Assembly (NCBI RefSeq): GCF_000196675.2
Contig: NC_015312.1
Location: forward strand, 3,472,001-3,536,000
Origin: Pseudonocardia benzenivorans CB1190
GTDB taxonomy: Bacteria > Actinomycetota > Actinomycetes > Mycobacteriales > Pseudonocardiaceae
Direction of reading: 5' to 3'
DNA length: 64,000 nucleotides
The notes beneath the pieces are model-generated. The model made no database searches and had not been told where the DNA came from. It was given only the letters and a program-made list of their open reading frames with translations. The translations under genes were made by a program, and so were the position numbers. Shown here piece by piece: positions 34,619 to 44,985 of the stretch (its first letter is position 1; each line of letters begins with the position of its first letter).

Positions 34619-37393
34619 CTACGCCACCCCCGCGGCGACGACGCCCCGCCGGACCGCGGCGGCGGCCTCGACCGCGACCCGGCCGAAGGACGTCGACCGG
34701 CCGACGACCCCGGCGATCTGGTCGAGCAGGTCGAGCACCTGCCGGCACCAGCGGACGAAGTCGCCCGCGGAGAGCTCGTGACCGTTCTGCTCCGCCGCGG
34801 CGAGGACCTGGGCCAGCGACTCCCCGCGCGCCCACCGGTGCACCGGCCACGCGAACCCGAGGTCGGGCTCGCGGGTGCGGTCGATGCGGTGACGACGTTC
34901 GTCGGACTCCAGGTCCGCCCACAGCCGGACCGTGTCGGCCAGGGCCTCCGACACCGCCCCGGCCGGAACCCGCGGGACCGGACCGTTGTCCCGACGCGAC
35001 TCGTAGACCAGCGCCGACACGACGGCGGCGAGCTCGGGCGCGGTCAGCCGCTCCCACACACCGTGGCGCAGGCACTCGGCGGCGAGCAGATCGGACTCCC
35101 CCCACAGGCGGGCCAGCCGTTCGCCGTGCTCGGTGACGGCGTTCTCCCCGTCGGCGTCGGCGCGCACGTAGCCGCGCTCGTCGAGCAGCGCCCGGATCCG
35201 GTCGAACTGGCGGGCCAGCGAGTGCGTCGTCGCGCGCACCTTCTGCCGCAGCTGCTCGGTGTCGCGGTCGAGCCGGTGGTAGCGCTCGCCCCAACGGGCG
35301 TGGGCCTCGCGGTCGGCGCAGCCGTGGCAGGGGTGGGCGCGCAGGGCGCGGCGCAGCGTCGCGAGCTCGGGATCGTCGTGGGCGTTGCCCCGGCCACGCC
35401 TGCGCTGCGGCGGCGGCGCCTGGATCCCGGTGTTGCGCAACGACGACGCGAGGTCGCGACGGCCGCGGGGAGACCGGTGGTCGACGTGGCGGGGCAGTTT
35501 GACCCGGCCCAGCGCCTCGACGGGCGTCGGGAAGTCGGCAGCCGACAGGCGCCCGGACCAGCGGTCCTCGGACACGACGAGGGGCCGGACGTCGCCGTCG
35601 TCGTCGACGCCCGGGTCGATGACGACCGCCAGCCCGGACCGCTTGCCACCGGGGACGGCGATGACGTCGCCGGGTCGCAGCGCCCGCAGCGACTCCGCCG
35701 CCGCGGTCCGCCGGTCGGCCACGCCCTGCCGCGACAAGGCCTTCTCCCGGTCGGAGACCTTGCGCCGCAACGCTGCGTACTCGGCGAAGTCTCCGAGGTG
35801 GCACTCCATCGACGACGCGTACCCCGCGAGGGTCTCCTCGTTGCGTTCGATGCGCCTGGCCATGCCGACGACGGAACGGTCGGCCTGGAACTGCCCGAAC
35901 GACATCTCCAGCAGCTCGCGCGAGCGCTGCGCCCCGAGCCGGGCGAGCAGGTTGACGGCCATGTTGTAGCCGGGCCGGAACGAGCTGCGCAGCGGGTAGG
36001 TGCGGGTGGAGGCGAGCCCGCCGACGCGCTCCGGGTCGACGCCGGGCTGCCACACCACGACGGCGTGGCCCTCGACGTCGATGCCGCGGCGGCCGGCCCG
36101 GCCGGTGAGCTGCGTGTACTCCCCCGGTGTCAGCTCGACGTGGGCCTCGCCGTTGTACTTGACGAGGCGTTCGAGCACGACGGTCCGGGCCGGCATGTTG
36201 ATGCCGAGCGCCAGGGTCTCGGTGGCGAAGACGCACCGCACGAGACCTCGGACGAACAGCTCCTCGACGGTCTCCTTGAACGCGGGCAGCAGGCCGGCGT
36301 GGTGCGCGGCGATGCCGCGTTCGAGGCCCTCGCGCCACTCCCAGTAGCCCAGGACCCCGAGGTCGCCCTGCGGGAGGTCGCCGGTGTGCTTCTCGACGAT
36401 GCGCCGGATCTCGGCGACCTCGTCGTCGGTGGTGAGCCGCAACCCCGACCGCACGCACTGCCCGACCGCGGCGTCGCAGCCGTTGCGGGAGAAGACGAAC
36501 GTGATCGCGGGCAGGAGCCCGTCGCGGTCGAGCCGGTCGATGACGGTGACCCGTGACGGCGGCCGGAACCCGACGCGGCGCGGCGCGGACCCCTGGCGGC
36601 CGCGACGGCCCCGGTCCCACACCGCCGTCGAGGACTGCCGGTCGAGCTCGCGGGTCTGGCGGACGAGGTCGGGGTCGACGCGCAGCTCGGCGGCGGTGGG
36701 GTCGTCGGCGGCGCCGCTCTGCACGAACAGGTCGAGCAGCCGGTTGCCGACCATCATGTGCTGCCACAGCGGCACGGGCCGGTGCTCGTCGACGACGACG
36801 GTGGTGTCCCCGCGGACGGTGACCAGCCAGTCGCCGAACTCCTCGGCGTTGGACACCGTCGCGGACAGGCTGACCAGCGCGACGTGCTCGGGGAGCTGGA
36901 GGATGACCTCCTCCCAGACCGCCCCACGGAAGCGGTCGGCGAGGTAGTGCACCTCGTCCATGACGACGTAGCCGAGCTGGTCGAGGTGCCGCGAGCCGGC
37001 GTAGATCATGTTGCGCAGGACCTCGGTGGTCATGACGACGACCTGGGCGTCGCCGTTGACCGAGGTGTCGCCGGTGAGCAGCCCGACGGCGGACTCGCCG
37101 TGCCGGGCGACGAGGTCGGCGTACTTCTGGTTCGACAGCGCCTTGATGGGTGTCGTGTAGAAGCACTTCAGGCCCTGGGCGAGGGCCAGATGGACGGCGA
37201 ACTCGCCGACGACGGTCTTGCCGGCGCCGGTCGGCGCGCAGACGAGCACGCCGTGCCCGTCCTCGAGCGCGTCGCACGCGGCGCGCTGGAAACCGTCGAG
37301 TTCGAAGGACAACCCGGCGACGAACTCGGTCAGCCGGGGCCGCGCGACGCGGGACTTCGCTGCGGCGTACGCCTCAGCAGGACTGCTGGCCAC
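34619..37393 (-). CDS. helY: Ski2-like DEAD/DEAH-box RNA helicase HelY
   Basis: A 924-residue superfamily 2 helicase. Motif I is CAPTGAGKT (near residue 50), motif Ia TTPIKALSNQKY, motif II MDEVHYLAD, motif III LSATVSN, motif V ATETLALGINMPARTVV and motif VI QLTGRAGRRGID. A CHGC pair and helical C-terminal region follow, as in M. tuberculosis HelY (Rv2092c). The neighbouring tatC, tatA, pafC and pafB genes are in the same order there. It probably unwinds structured RNA. Confidence 0.92.
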   Translation of the reverse strand: MASSPAEAYAAAKSRVARPRLTEFVAGLSFELDGFQRAACDALEDGHGVLVCAPTGAGKTVVGEFAVHLALAQGLKCFYTTPIKALSNQKYADLVARHGESAVGLLTGDTSVNGDAQVVVMTTEVLRNMIYAGSRHLDQLGYVVMDEVHYLADRFRGAVWEEVILQLPEHVALVSLSATVSNAEEFGDWLVTVRGDTTVVVDEHRPVPLWQHMMVGNRLLDLFVQSGAADDPTAAELRVDPDLVRQTRELDRQSSTAVWDRGRRGRQGSAPRRVGFRPPSRVTVIDRLDRDGLLPAITFVFSRNGCDAAVGQCVRSGLRLTTDDEVAEIRRIVEKHTGDLPQGDLGVLGYWEWREGLERGIAAHHAGLLPAFKETVEELFVRGLVRCVFATETLALGINMPARTVVLERLVKYNGEAHVELTPGEYTQLTGRAGRRGIDVEGHAVVVWQPGVDPERVGGLASTRTYPLRSSFRPGYNMAVNLLARLGAQRSRELLEMSFGQFQADRSVVGMARRIERNEETLAGYASSMECHLGDFAEYAALRRKVSDREKALSRQGVADRRTAAAESLRALRPGDVIAVPGGKRSGLAVVIDPGVDDDGDVRPLVVSEDRWSGRLSAADFPTPVEALGRVKLPRHVDHRSPRGRRDLASSLRNTGIQAPPPQRRRGRGNAHDDPELATLRRALRAHPCHGCADREAHARWGERYHRLDRDTEQLRQKVRATTHSLARQFDRIRALLDERGYVRADADGENAVTEHGERLARLWGESDLLAAECLRHGVWERLTAPELAAVVSALVYESRRDNGPVPRVPAGAVSEALADTVRLWADLESDERRHRIDRTREPDLGFAWPVHRWARGESLAQVLAAAEQNGHELSAGDFVRWCRQVLDLLDQIAGVVGRSTSFGRVAVEAAAAVRRGVVAAGVA

Positions 37394-37484
37394 GCGACCA
37401 GGCTGTCACATCCCCCGGCCGGCCACCGCCCGGACGCCCCGCGCGGGCGCCGACCGGCGTCGCCGCGGCGCCGGCGCACCGGCG

Positions 37485-38465
37485 TCAGGTGACGTCGTCG
37501 AGGTCGTTCTTCGGGTGGGCGGCCGGCGTCGCCGGCGCCGAGGAGGTGACCGGCGCCGAGGGGGCGACGGGTGCGGCCGGCTCGATCCGGCTGGGCGTGG
37601 TGTCGATCGGCGACGGTTCGTCGGGATCCCAGCTGTCCCAGCCCTCCGCGGCCCGCAGCCTGGCCTTCTTGCGGTCGTTGAGCCGAGCGAGCTGGATCGC
37701 GAACTCGAACAGGACGGTGAGCGCGAGCGCGAGCGCCGTCATCGAGATCGGGTCCTGGCCGGGTGTGGCGATGGCGGCGAAGACGAACAGCCCGAAGATC
37801 AGCCCGCGGCGCCACTTGCGGAGCTTGTCGTAGCTGACGACGCCGATCCGGTTGAGCATCACCACGAGCAGGGGCAGCTCGAAGCTCACCCCGAAGATGA
37901 GCAGCAGCGCGATGACGAAGCCGAAGTAGGCGTCGCCGGTCAGCGCGGTGGTCTGGACGTTGCTGCCGATCGTCAGCAGGAACGACAGGCCCTGGGAGAC
38001 CACGAAGAACGCCAGCACGGCACCGGCGAGGAACAGCACGGCCGCGACCGAGACGAACGTCAGCGCGAACTTGCGCTCCTTGGCGTACAGGCCGGGAGTG
38101 ATGAACGCCCACAGCTGGTACAGCCAGATCGGGCAGGCCAGCACGACGCCCGCCGTGGCGCCGACCTTGAGCCGCAGGGTGAACTGGTCGAACGGGCCGG
38201 TACCCAGCAGGGTGCAGGAGCCGTCGGCGGTGAACACCGCCCGCGAGGACGCGGGCAGGGAGCAGTACGGGGTCTTGAGCAGCTCACCGAGGCTGGGCAG
38301 GCCGAACATCGCGACCTCGAACCAGATGTAGCCGAACACCGTGGTGACCGCGATGGCGATGAGCGCGATCGCGAGCCGGTTGCGTAGCTCGTAGAGGTGC
38401 TCGATGAGCGTCATGGTGCCGTCGGGGTTGAGCTTCCGACGGCGCCGCGGCAGGAGGCCGGCCAC
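37485..38465 (-). CDS. tatC: Sec-independent protein translocase TatC
   Basis: A 326-residue integral membrane protein with six transmembrane helices, the receptor for twin-arginine signal peptides. It has the conserved [12 protein letters not shown] near the N-terminus, FVTRLK-like FTLRLKVGA after the first loop, and [12 protein letters not shown]-terminal tail of about 70 residues is Pro/Ser/Ala-rich. It lies 9 bases after the tatA stop on the same strand. The start is GTG. Confidence 0.95.
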   Translation of the reverse strand: MAGLLPRRRRKLNPDGTMTLIEHLYELRNRLAIALIAIAVTTVFGYIWFEVAMFGLPSLGELLKTPYCSLPASSRAVFTADGSCTLLGTGPFDQFTLRLKVGATAGVVLACPIWLYQLWAFITPGLYAKERKFALTFVSVAAVLFLAGAVLAFFVVSQGLSFLLTIGSNVQTTALTGDAYFGFVIALLLIFGVSFELPLLVVMLNRIGVVSYDKLRKWRRGLIFGLFVFAAIATPGQDPISMTALALALTVLFEFAIQLARLNDRKKARLRAAEGWDSWDPDEPSPIDTTPSRIEPAAPVAPSAPVTSSAPATPAAHPKNDLDDVT

Positions 38466-38474
38466 CGGGGTGCG

Positions 38475-38756
38475 TCAGTTCGTGCTGTCGGGACGCCCCT
38501 GGGTGCTGCTCGGCGCGGGGTTCTCCGCCTGCGGCGCGGCCGCCGGCGGGGTGGGCGGCAGGGCGGCGGGCGGGGTCTGCGGCGCGGCGCCCGCGTCGCG
38601 GGCCTCGTCGTCGCTCTTCATGCCCTTCATCTCGCCCTTGAACACGCGCGCGGACTGGCCGACCGACCGGGCCATGTCCGGCAGCTTCTTCGCGCCGAAG
38701 AGCAGGACCAGGACACCGATGATGATGACGATCTCCCAGCCACCGAGGCTGCCCAT
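38475..38756 (-). CDS. tatA: Sec-independent protein translocase TatA
   Basis: A 93-residue TatA: a short membrane helix ([20 protein letters not shown]), the FGxKKLP hinge, an amphipathic helix ([20 protein letters not shown]) and a disordered Pro-rich tail. It oligomerises into the Tat translocation pore. It sits immediately upstream of tatC. Confidence 0.95.
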   Translation of the reverse strand: MGSLGGWEIVIIIGVLVLLFGAKKLPDMARSVGQSARVFKGEMKGMKSDDEARDAGAAPQTPPAALPPTPPAAAPQAENPAPSSTQGRPDSTN

Positions 38757-38836
38757 GAGGGGTCCTTCCGACTCTGGTCCCGTGGTGGGGGCCGACGTGC
38801 CCGACCCCAGCAGGAACGGTACCGGACGCGGCCGGT

Positions 38837-39037
38837 TCAGTCGTTCGGCGCACCCCTGTCCGTCCGCACTGTGGTACGGAGCGCGGCGAGCGCGCCGGTC
38901 CCGGCGCCGACGACCGCGCGCAGCGACCCGGCCTCGCGCGCCAGCCGGCGCAGCCGCACCAGCAGCGGCACCGCGACGAGCAGCAGGAGCAGCAGCGCCG
39001 CGCCGGCGACGATGCCGGCGACCCCGTAGGCGTTCAT
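38837..39037 (-). CDS. Small single-span membrane protein between pafC and tatA
   Basis: A 66-residue protein: one N-terminal transmembrane helix ([23 protein letters not shown]) followed by a basic amphipathic stretch ([17 protein letters not shown]). Its ATG shares a base with the pafC stop (TGATG), so the two are translationally coupled. Small membrane genes at this position occur in related genomes. The helix-plus-amphipathic plan resembles TatA/TatB superficially, but the FG hinge is missing. Function unknown. Confidence 0.7.
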   Translation of the reverse strand: MNAYGVAGIVAGAALLLLLLVAVPLLVRLRRLAREAGSLRAVVGAGTGALAALRTTVRTDRGAPND

Positions 39038-40005
39038 CAGGACCTTTCGTTCGTCGGTTCGGCGGCGGCGAGCGCCGCCACGGCCCGGTCGGCCACGGCC
39101 CGGGCGAGCTCCGGCGGCTCCAGGATGCGGGCGCCGCCCCCGAGGCCCAGGACGAGCCGCACGAGCCAGCCGGGGTCGGCGTAACGCAGGCTGACGGTGG
39201 CCCGCCCGTCGCCCGACGGGTCCTCGACGACCTCCTCGACCGGGTAGTACTCGGCGAGCCAGCGGGCCTCGGGCAGCAGCTCGAGAACGGCGGTGCGGTG
39301 GTCCTCGCGCGCGGTGAAGACGCCGTGGGACACGTCGGTGGGCTCGGCGCCGGGCGGGGGCGCGGCGGGCTCGTCGAGCTCCTCGACGGCCTCGACGCGG
39401 TCGAGCCGGAACATCCGGACGCCCTCGGCGCGCCGGCACCAGGCCTCGAGGTAGCCGCGGCCCTCGACGAGCAGCAGCCGCATCGGGTCGACGGTGCGGC
39501 GGGAGACGGCGTCGCGACCCGCGGTGTAGTACGTCATCCGCATGGCGTGGCCGCGTTCGAGGGCGCCGCGCACCGCGGCGGTCGTGGCCTGCTCCTCGGG
39601 GGTGAGGTCGACCGCCACGCCCGCCAGCCCCGCGTCGCCGACGGCCTGCTCGATCTTCGCCGTGGCCCGCCGGACCGCCGCGGTGTCGACGATGCCCGGC
39701 ACGTCACCGAGCGAGCGCAGCGCGACGAGCAGCGCCGTGGCCTCGGCCGTCGTCAGCCGCAGCGGCCGGCGCATGCCGGCGTCCTCGGTGACGGTGACGG
39801 TGTCGCCCGCGAAGGAGAGGTCGACGAGGTCGCCGGGGCCGTAGCCGGGCAGCCCGCACATCCACAGCAGCTCGAGGTCGCGGCGCAGCTGGCGTTCGGT
39901 CGTGCCGAAGTCGGCGGCGGCCTCGGCGATCCGGATGCCCGGCCGCGCCAGCAGGTAGGGGACCAGCGACAGCAGCCGCGGGAGCCGCTCGGCGATCCCG
40001 CTCAC
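39037..40005 (-). CDS. pafC: WYL-domain transcriptional regulator PafC
   Basis: A 322-residue regulator with an N-terminal winged helix ([21 protein letters not shown]), a WYL domain ([23 protein letters not shown] through [22 protein letters not shown]) and a WCX C-terminal extension. PafB and PafC form a heterodimer that activates the LexA-independent DNA-damage response in mycobacteria, responding to single-stranded DNA. It begins with GTG 13 bases after the pafB stop. Confidence 0.93.
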   Translation of the reverse strand: MSGIAERLPRLLSLVPYLLARPGIRIAEAAADFGTTERQLRRDLELLWMCGLPGYGPGDLVDLSFAGDTVTVTEDAGMRRPLRLTTAEATALLVALRSLGDVPGIVDTAAVRRATAKIEQAVGDAGLAGVAVDLTPEEQATTAAVRGALERGHAMRMTYYTAGRDAVSRRTVDPMRLLLVEGRGYLEAWCRRAEGVRMFRLDRVEAVEELDEPAAPPPGAEPTDVSHGVFTAREDHRTAVLELLPEARWLAEYYPVEEVVEDPSGDGRATVSLRYADPGWLVRLVLGLGGGARILEPPELARAVADRAVAALAAAEPTNERS

Positions 40006-40018
40006 GGGGCACGCCCGC

Positions 40019-41026
40019 TCACGTGTGCGCCGCCTCGGCGGCGGGGACCCTGGCGCCGTGGGCCCGCGCGGCCCCGGCCCAGCGCCGCCGGACCGCCGCG
40101 GCCAGCTCGGGCGGGTCGAGGACGACGACGTCGGGGCCGTGCCCGGCGAGCCAGCGCGACACGATGTCGACGCTGCGCAGCTCCAGCTCGAGCTCCTCCC
40201 CCGGCTGCCCGTCGAGCTCGCGGGCGGCGACGACCCGGCCCAGCCTGCGCAACCCGTGCGCGTGCCCGGCCGACACCCAGATTCGGGCGGTCCCGGCCAC
40301 GGGCGGCGCCGCGAACCCGGCCTTGACCTTGGCCAGCAGGTCGACGCCGGGAGGAACGGTCACCGCGCCCGCCGGTCCGAGCGCCGTGACCGGTTCGAGG
40401 ATGCGCGAGATCCGGAACGAGCGGACGTCGTCGCGGTCGCGGTCGTGCCCGACGAGGTACCAGCGACCGCGCCAGGACACGATCCCCCACGGCTCGACGG
40501 TGCGCCGCACGACCTCGCCGGTCGGGCCGCCGCGGCGGTGGTCGAACGTGACGACGCGACCGGCCTGCACCGCGGCCATCAGCGGGGCGAACGCCGCGTC
40601 GGTGGCCCGCACCCGGGGCTGGACAGGGCCGCCGGACTCGTCGACGTCGACGCCCGCGGCCCGCAGCTTGACCAGCGCGCCGTGCGCGGCGCCCGCCAGC
40701 TCCGGGGAGTCCCACAGCCGGGCGGCGAGCGCGACGGCCGCCGCCTCCTCGGTGTCGAGGTCGATGTCGCCGAGCTCGTAGTCCTGGCGGGCGATGCGGT
40801 AGCCGTCGGTGGTGTCGAACGTCGACCGGCGGCCGGTCTCGAGCGGGATCCCGAGCTCGCGGAGCTCCGTCTTGTCGCGCTCGAACATGCGGAAGAAGGC
40901 CTCGTCGCTGGGCGCGTCGGCGTAGCCGGGGACGGTGTCGCGGATCCGCTCGGCCGACAGGTACTGCCGGGTCGAGAGCAGGCAGAGGACCAGGTTGACC
41001 AGTCGCTCGGCGCGGGCGGCGGACAC
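40019..41026 (-). CDS. pafB: WYL-domain transcriptional regulator PafB
   Basis: A 335-residue partner of PafC. The helix-turn-helix is LVNLVLCLLSTRQYLSAERI and following. The WYL core reads GRVVTFDHRRG, EVVRRTVEPWGIVSWRGRWYLVG and RSFRISRILEPV, and a WCX domain follows. The GTG at 41026 lies 6 bases after TACGAT, a textbook leaderless start, which decides against the longer open frame. It leads the pafB-pafC-small membrane protein-tatA-tatC-type transcription direction. Confidence 0.93.
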   Translation of the reverse strand: MSAARAERLVNLVLCLLSTRQYLSAERIRDTVPGYADAPSDEAFFRMFERDKTELRELGIPLETGRRSTFDTTDGYRIARQDYELGDIDLDTEEAAAVALAARLWDSPELAGAAHGALVKLRAAGVDVDESGGPVQPRVRATDAAFAPLMAAVQAGRVVTFDHRRGGPTGEVVRRTVEPWGIVSWRGRWYLVGHDRDRDDVRSFRISRILEPVTALGPAGAVTVPPGVDLLAKVKAGFAAPPVAGTARIWVSAGHAHGLRRLGRVVAARELDGQPGEELELELRSVDIVSRWLAGHGPDVVVLDPPELAAAVRRRWAGAARAHGARVPAAEAAHT

Positions 41027-41241
41027 GTCGGCATCGTACGGCCGTGGCCCCGCGGGCATGCCGCGAAGGGCGGGAACGGTCGCACACCACCCGCCCGTGT
41101 GGGGCGGGGGCGGGCCGGGCCCGGGCGGTGTCTCATGTTGCGACGCCGCGCCGCCTTGACGCCCGGCCCGTGCGGGGAAAGGCTCCCTGTGACCCGGCGC
41201 ACGTCGGAACGATCCCGGAAGCACAGGAGCGAGGCAGCACG

Positions 41242-41487
41242 ATGAGCGAGGCGGACGGCCAGGAGACCTTCAACCCGTGGAGCGTCGTCAACCTGGTGTT
41301 CCATCACCTCGCCGACCTGGGCCTGCACCCGGTGCTCGGTGAGCACGGCGACCCGGCGAAGGCCGCGTCGGAGCTGCTGACGGCGATGGGCATCGGCTCG
41401 GCGCCCGACAGCGCCGGGCCCGCGGCGGCGCCGGTGCAGGACATGTTGGCCGACCTGCGCCGGAAGATGATGCCCGGCGTCGAGTGA
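41242..41487 (+). CDS. Small conserved hypothetical protein
   Basis: An 81-residue soluble protein beginning MSEADGQETFNPWSVVNLVF and continuing HHLADLGLHPVLGEHGDPAKA. It looks like a compact helical bundle with no metal or membrane motif. A GGAGCGAGG precedes the ATG. It is divergent from pafB. I believe homologues occur in related actinobacteria next to pafB but cannot confirm that. Function unknown. Confidence 0.6.
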   Translation: MSEADGQETFNPWSVVNLVFHHLADLGLHPVLGEHGDPAKAASELLTAMGIGSAPDSAGPAAAPVQDMLADLRRKMMPGVE

Positions 41488-41512
41488 CGGGCCCGCGGGC
41501 TCGGGTCGGCCA

Positions 41513-41878
41513 TTAGGCCAGGAGCAGCAGCACGATCCCGACCGCCGCGGGCGCAGCCTGGACGAACAGGATGCGCCGCGAGGCGGTGAGCCCGCCGTAG
41601 ACGCCCGCGACCAGCACGCACGCCATGAAGAACAGGGCGACGGCGTGCCCGAGGTCGCCGCCCGCGATCAGCGACCAGATCAGCCCGGCCGCGAGGAACC
41701 CGTTGTAGAGGCCCTGGTTGGCCGCGAGCGTCGCGGTCGCCTCGGCGAACTCCGGGGTGGTGCCGAACGCCGCCCGGGCCCTGGGCGTGCGCCAGAGGAA
41801 CATCTCCAGCACCAGGATGTACAGGTGCAGGAGCGCGACCAGCGCGACGACGACCACGGCGAGCACCTCGACGACCAT
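41513..41878 (-). CDS. DUF1304 membrane protein
   Basis: A 121-residue protein with four hydrophobic helices and the DUF1304 pattern: LHLYILVLEMFLWRTPRARAAFG and ATLAANQGLYNGFLAAGLIW. No enzymatic motif is visible. Function unknown. It converges with the 41242 gene and faces a strong terminator before pafA. Confidence 0.87.
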   Translation of the reverse strand: MVVEVLAVVVVALVALLHLYILVLEMFLWRTPRARAAFGTTPEFAEATATLAANQGLYNGFLAAGLIWSLIAGGDLGHAVALFFMACVLVAGVYGGLTASRRILFVQAAPAAVGIVLLLLA

Positions 41879-41938
41879 CGGCAGATCATGCCGGTAGCCG
41901 CCCCGGTGCCTGCGGTGGCGCGCCGCCGGCCGGTTCCC

Positions 41939-41980
41939 CGTGAGTGGCGATGGTCGCCACGGCGACCATCGCCACTCACG
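41939..41980. terminator. Very long perfect hairpin after pafA
   Basis: A 20-base arm (41939-41958) is perfectly complementary to 41961-41980 with two bases between, giving an 18-19 pair stem. It lies 9 bases past the pafA stop and also upstream of the DUF1304 start on the same strand. Its core is shared with the hairpin at 8001-8021. Confidence 0.75.
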
Positions 41981-41989
41981 AGCCGCGGC

Positions 41990-43351
41990 TCAGAGTGACG
42001 CGATCAACCGGTCGACGCGCTCGTCGACCGCCCGGAAGGGATCCTTGCACAGCACGGTGCGCTGGGCCTGGTCGTTGAGCTTGAGGTGCACCCAGTCGAC
42101 GGTGAAGTCGCGCCCGGCCGCCTGGGCCGCCGCGATGAAGTCGCCGCGCAGCTTCGCGCGCGTCGTCTGTGGCGGGGTGTCCTTGGCCGCCTCGATCTCG
42201 CCGTCGTCGGTGACCCGCTCGACGGTGCCCTTGCGCTGCAAGAGGTCGAACAGCCCGCGACCGCGCCGGATGTCGTGGTAGGCCAGGTCGAGCTGCGCGA
42301 TACGGGCGTGCGCGAGGTCCAGGTCGTGCCGCTGCCGGTAGCGCTCGACGAGCCGGTGCTTGATCGCCCAGTCGATCTCGCGGTCGATCAGCGACAGGTT
42401 CTGGGTCTCGACGGCGTCGAGCACCCGGCCCCACAGCTCGACGACCCGCTCCATCGTGCGGTCCTCGCTGCCGCGGGCCTGCAGGTGCTCGACGGCCCTG
42501 GCGTGGTACTCGCGCTGGATGTCCAACGCGCTGGCCTCCCGGCCCCCCGCGAGCCGGACCGTGCGCCGCCCGGTGAGGTCGTGGCTGATCTCGCGGATCG
42601 CCCGGATCGGGTTGTCGAGGGTGAAGTCCCGGAACTGGACGCCTGCCTCGATCATCTCCAGCACGAGCGTGGCCGAGCCGACCTTGAGCAGGGTCGTCAC
42701 CTCGGACATGTTGGAGTCGCCGACGATGACGTGCAGCCGGCGGTAGCGCTCGGCGTCCGCGTGCGGCTCGTCGCGGGTGTTGATGATCGGCCGGGACCGG
42801 GTGGTGGCGCTGGAGACGCCCTCCCAGATGTGCTCGGCGCGCTGGGACAGGCAGTACACCGCGCCACGCGGGGTCTGCAGGACCTTGCCGGCGCCGCAGA
42901 TGAGCTGGCGCGTGACCAGGAACGGCAACAGCACGTCGGCGATCCGGGAGAACTCGCCCTGGCGGGCGACGAGGTAGTTCTCGTGGCAGCCGTAGGAGTT
43001 GCCGGCGGAGTCGGTGTTGTTCTTGAACAGGTAGATGTCGCCGCCGATGCCTTCGTCGACCAGCCGGCGCTCGGCGTCGACGAGCAGGTCCTCGAGGATG
43101 CGTTCGCCGGCCTTGTCGTGGGCGACGAGCTGGGTGAGCGAGTCGCACTCGGCGGTGGCGTACTCGGGGTGGGATCCGACGTCGAGGTAGAGGCGCGCGC
43201 CGTTGCGCAGGAAGACGTTGGACGACCTCCCCCAGGACACGACGCGCCGGAACAGATAGCGGGCGACCTCGTCCGGCGAGAGCCGGCGCTGGCCATGGAA
43301 GGTGCAGGTGACCCCGAACTCGGTCTCGACACCGTAGATCCGACGCTGCAT
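41990..43351 (-). CDS. pafA: Pup--protein ligase PafA
   Basis: A 453-residue ATP-dependent ligase that joins the C-terminal glutamate of Pup to substrate lysines. The N-terminus [18 protein letters not shown] carries the catalytic-site Glu pair, and [41 protein letters not shown] and [17 protein letters not shown] are family signatures of the glutamine-synthetase-like fold. The dop paralogue lies 13 kb away in the window. It is separated from the pafBC genes by two small genes. Confidence 0.96.
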   Translation of the reverse strand: MQRRIYGVETEFGVTCTFHGQRRLSPDEVARYLFRRVVSWGRSSNVFLRNGARLYLDVGSHPEYATAECDSLTQLVAHDKAGERILEDLLVDAERRLVDEGIGGDIYLFKNNTDSAGNSYGCHENYLVARQGEFSRIADVLLPFLVTRQLICGAGKVLQTPRGAVYCLSQRAEHIWEGVSSATTRSRPIINTRDEPHADAERYRRLHVIVGDSNMSEVTTLLKVGSATLVLEMIEAGVQFRDFTLDNPIRAIREISHDLTGRRTVRLAGGREASALDIQREYHARAVEHLQARGSEDRTMERVVELWGRVLDAVETQNLSLIDREIDWAIKHRLVERYRQRHDLDLAHARIAQLDLAYHDIRRGRGLFDLLQRKGTVERVTDDGEIEAAKDTPPQTTRAKLRGDFIAAAQAAGRDFTVDWVHLKLNDQAQRTVLCKDPFRAVDERVDRLIASL

Positions 43352-43393
43352 GCCCTTCAGCGTAAGCGGAGAAGCGCCTCTAGGGTCACGTCT

Positions 43394-44974
43394 GTGTGGG
43401 ACAGGTTGCGGCGCGTCGACCCTCGGGTGAAGGTCGCGGGCACCCGGCCGTTACGCCGGATCGACGTGTGGGACCGCGACATCTCGCGGCGTATCGCCGC
43501 GCGCCCGCCCGGCGCACTGGACACCGCGATGAAGGTGTTGTCGCCCGCGGCGAACCACAGCGTGCTGTGGTTCGCGGTCGGTGCGGTGCTCGCGGCACGC
43601 AAGGGCAAGGGTCGTAAGGCCGCGACCCGCGGCGTCCTGGGCATCGCCGGGGCCAGCCTGACCGCCAACGCCGTCCTCAAGCCGCTGCTGCCGCGGCGCC
43701 GTCCGGCGGCACGCGAGCTGCCCGCCTACCAGACCATCGACGATCCGCCGACGTCCTCCTCCTTTCCGTCAGGGCATGCGGCGTCCGCGGCGGCGTTCGC
43801 GACCGCCGTCGCGCTGGAGAGCCCCCGCCTCGGGCTGGCCGTCGCGCCGCTCGCCGGGGCCGTCGCGTACTCGCGGGTGCACGTCGGGGTGCACTGGGCC
43901 TCCGACGTGCTGGCCGGCGCGGCGCTGGGATCCGGCGTCGCGCTGCTCACCCAACGGTGGTGGCCGGTGCGGCGCAGCGACGAGGCCCGCGCCCGGCCGG
44001 TCGACACCGTCGACCCGCTGCCGGCGGGCCGGGGTCTGGTCATGATCGTCAACCCGAACGCGGGCGAGCAGGGCGTCGACCCGGGCGACGACATCGAGGC
44101 CGAGCTGCCGCAGGCGCGGGTGCTGCGCGTCCGGCCGGGCCTCGACATCGGCGACCAGCTCGAGGACGCGCTCGCCCAGGTCGACGGCTGGGTGCGTGCG
44201 GTCGGCGTCGCCGGGGGCGACGGGACCGTGGGCGCGGTCGCCGCCGTCGCGCACCGGCACGGGCTGCCGCTGGTGCTGGTCCCGGCGGGCACGCTCAACC
44301 ACTTCGCCCGCGACGTCGGCGTCTACGACCTGCAAGAGGCCGTCGACGCCTCGCAGGCGGGCGAGGCCGTCGCCGTCGACCTCGCGCTCGTCGAGGCGCA
44401 CCCCGGCCGCGGCGAGGACCCCTACAGCTCCGAGGTGACCCGCACCCGCTGGTTCCTCAACACCGCCAGCATCGGCTCCTACCCGGAGCTCGTGCGGCTG
44501 CGCGAGAAGTGGCAGCCGCGGTGGGGGAAGTGGCCTGCGTTCGTCGCAGCACTGCTGACGGTGCTGCGCCGCTCGGAGCGGGTCGAGGTCAAGGTCGAGG
44601 ACCGGTGGCACACCGTCTGGTTCCTCTTCGTCGGCAACGGCCCGTACCACCCGCGGGGCATGGTCCCGGCGTGGCGGCCGACGCTGGACTCCGGCCTGCT
44701 CGACGTCCGCTGGATCCGCGCCGACGTCCGGTTCTCCCGGCTGCGCGCCTTCCTCGCGCTGATGCTGGGCGCGCTCGGGCACAGCCGGGTCTACGTGCAG
44801 CGGGAGGTCGACCATCTCGACGTCGAGCTGCGGGTGCCCGGGATGCTCGCGACCGACGGCGAGGTCGTCGAGGAGGCGGGCCGCTACACCTTTCGCGTCG
44901 CGGACAAGCCGATCGCGGTGTACCGGCGCGACGAGGAGCAGTGGTCGGGACGCGACCGTCCCTACCTCGGGTAG
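43394..44974 (+). CDS. PAP2 phosphatase / diacylglycerol (lipid) kinase fusion protein
   Basis: A 526-residue two-domain protein. Residues ~1-205 are a PAP2 lipid phosphatase with several hydrophobic helices and motifs [27 protein letters not shown] and [16 protein letters not shown]. Residues ~210-526 are a YegS/diacylglycerol-kinase catalytic domain ([39 protein letters not shown]). It thus joins opposite reactions on lipid phosphates in one chain, suggesting phospholipid remodelling at the membrane. The GTG lies 7 bases after TAGGGT, leaderless, divergent from pafA. Confidence 0.88.
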   Translation: MWDRLRRVDPRVKVAGTRPLRRIDVWDRDISRRIAARPPGALDTAMKVLSPAANHSVLWFAVGAVLAARKGKGRKAATRGVLGIAGASLTANAVLKPLLPRRRPAARELPAYQTIDDPPTSSSFPSGHAASAAAFATAVALESPRLGLAVAPLAGAVAYSRVHVGVHWASDVLAGAALGSGVALLTQRWWPVRRSDEARARPVDTVDPLPAGRGLVMIVNPNAGEQGVDPGDDIEAELPQARVLRVRPGLDIGDQLEDALAQVDGWVRAVGVAGGDGTVGAVAAVAHRHGLPLVLVPAGTLNHFARDVGVYDLQEAVDASQAGEAVAVDLALVEAHPGRGEDPYSSEVTRTRWFLNTASIGSYPELVRLREKWQPRWGKWPAFVAALLTVLRRSERVEVKVEDRWHTVWFLFVGNGPYHPRGMVPAWRPTLDSGLLDVRWIRADVRFSRLRAFLALMLGALGHSRVYVQREVDHLDVELRVPGMLATDGEVVEEAGRYTFRVADKPIAVYRRDEEQWSGRDRPYLG

Positions 44975-44985
44975 CCGGCCGGGAC

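Noticed and set aside
32373-37277. 1634-codon open frame on the minus strand across two genes
   Set aside because: Its first two thirds are an out-of-phase reading of helY and its last part is simply the DUF4333 gene in frame; the real start is the ATG at 34424 with a ribosome-binding site.
38837-39037. TatB candidate
   Set aside because: It has a membrane helix and an amphipathic stretch but lacks the conserved Glu/Pro hinge of TatB, and its helix is too long.
42086-43393. N-terminal extension of the PAP2-kinase ORF by 436 codons
   Set aside because: That part is antisense to pafA; the leaderless GTG at 43394 fits the domain start.
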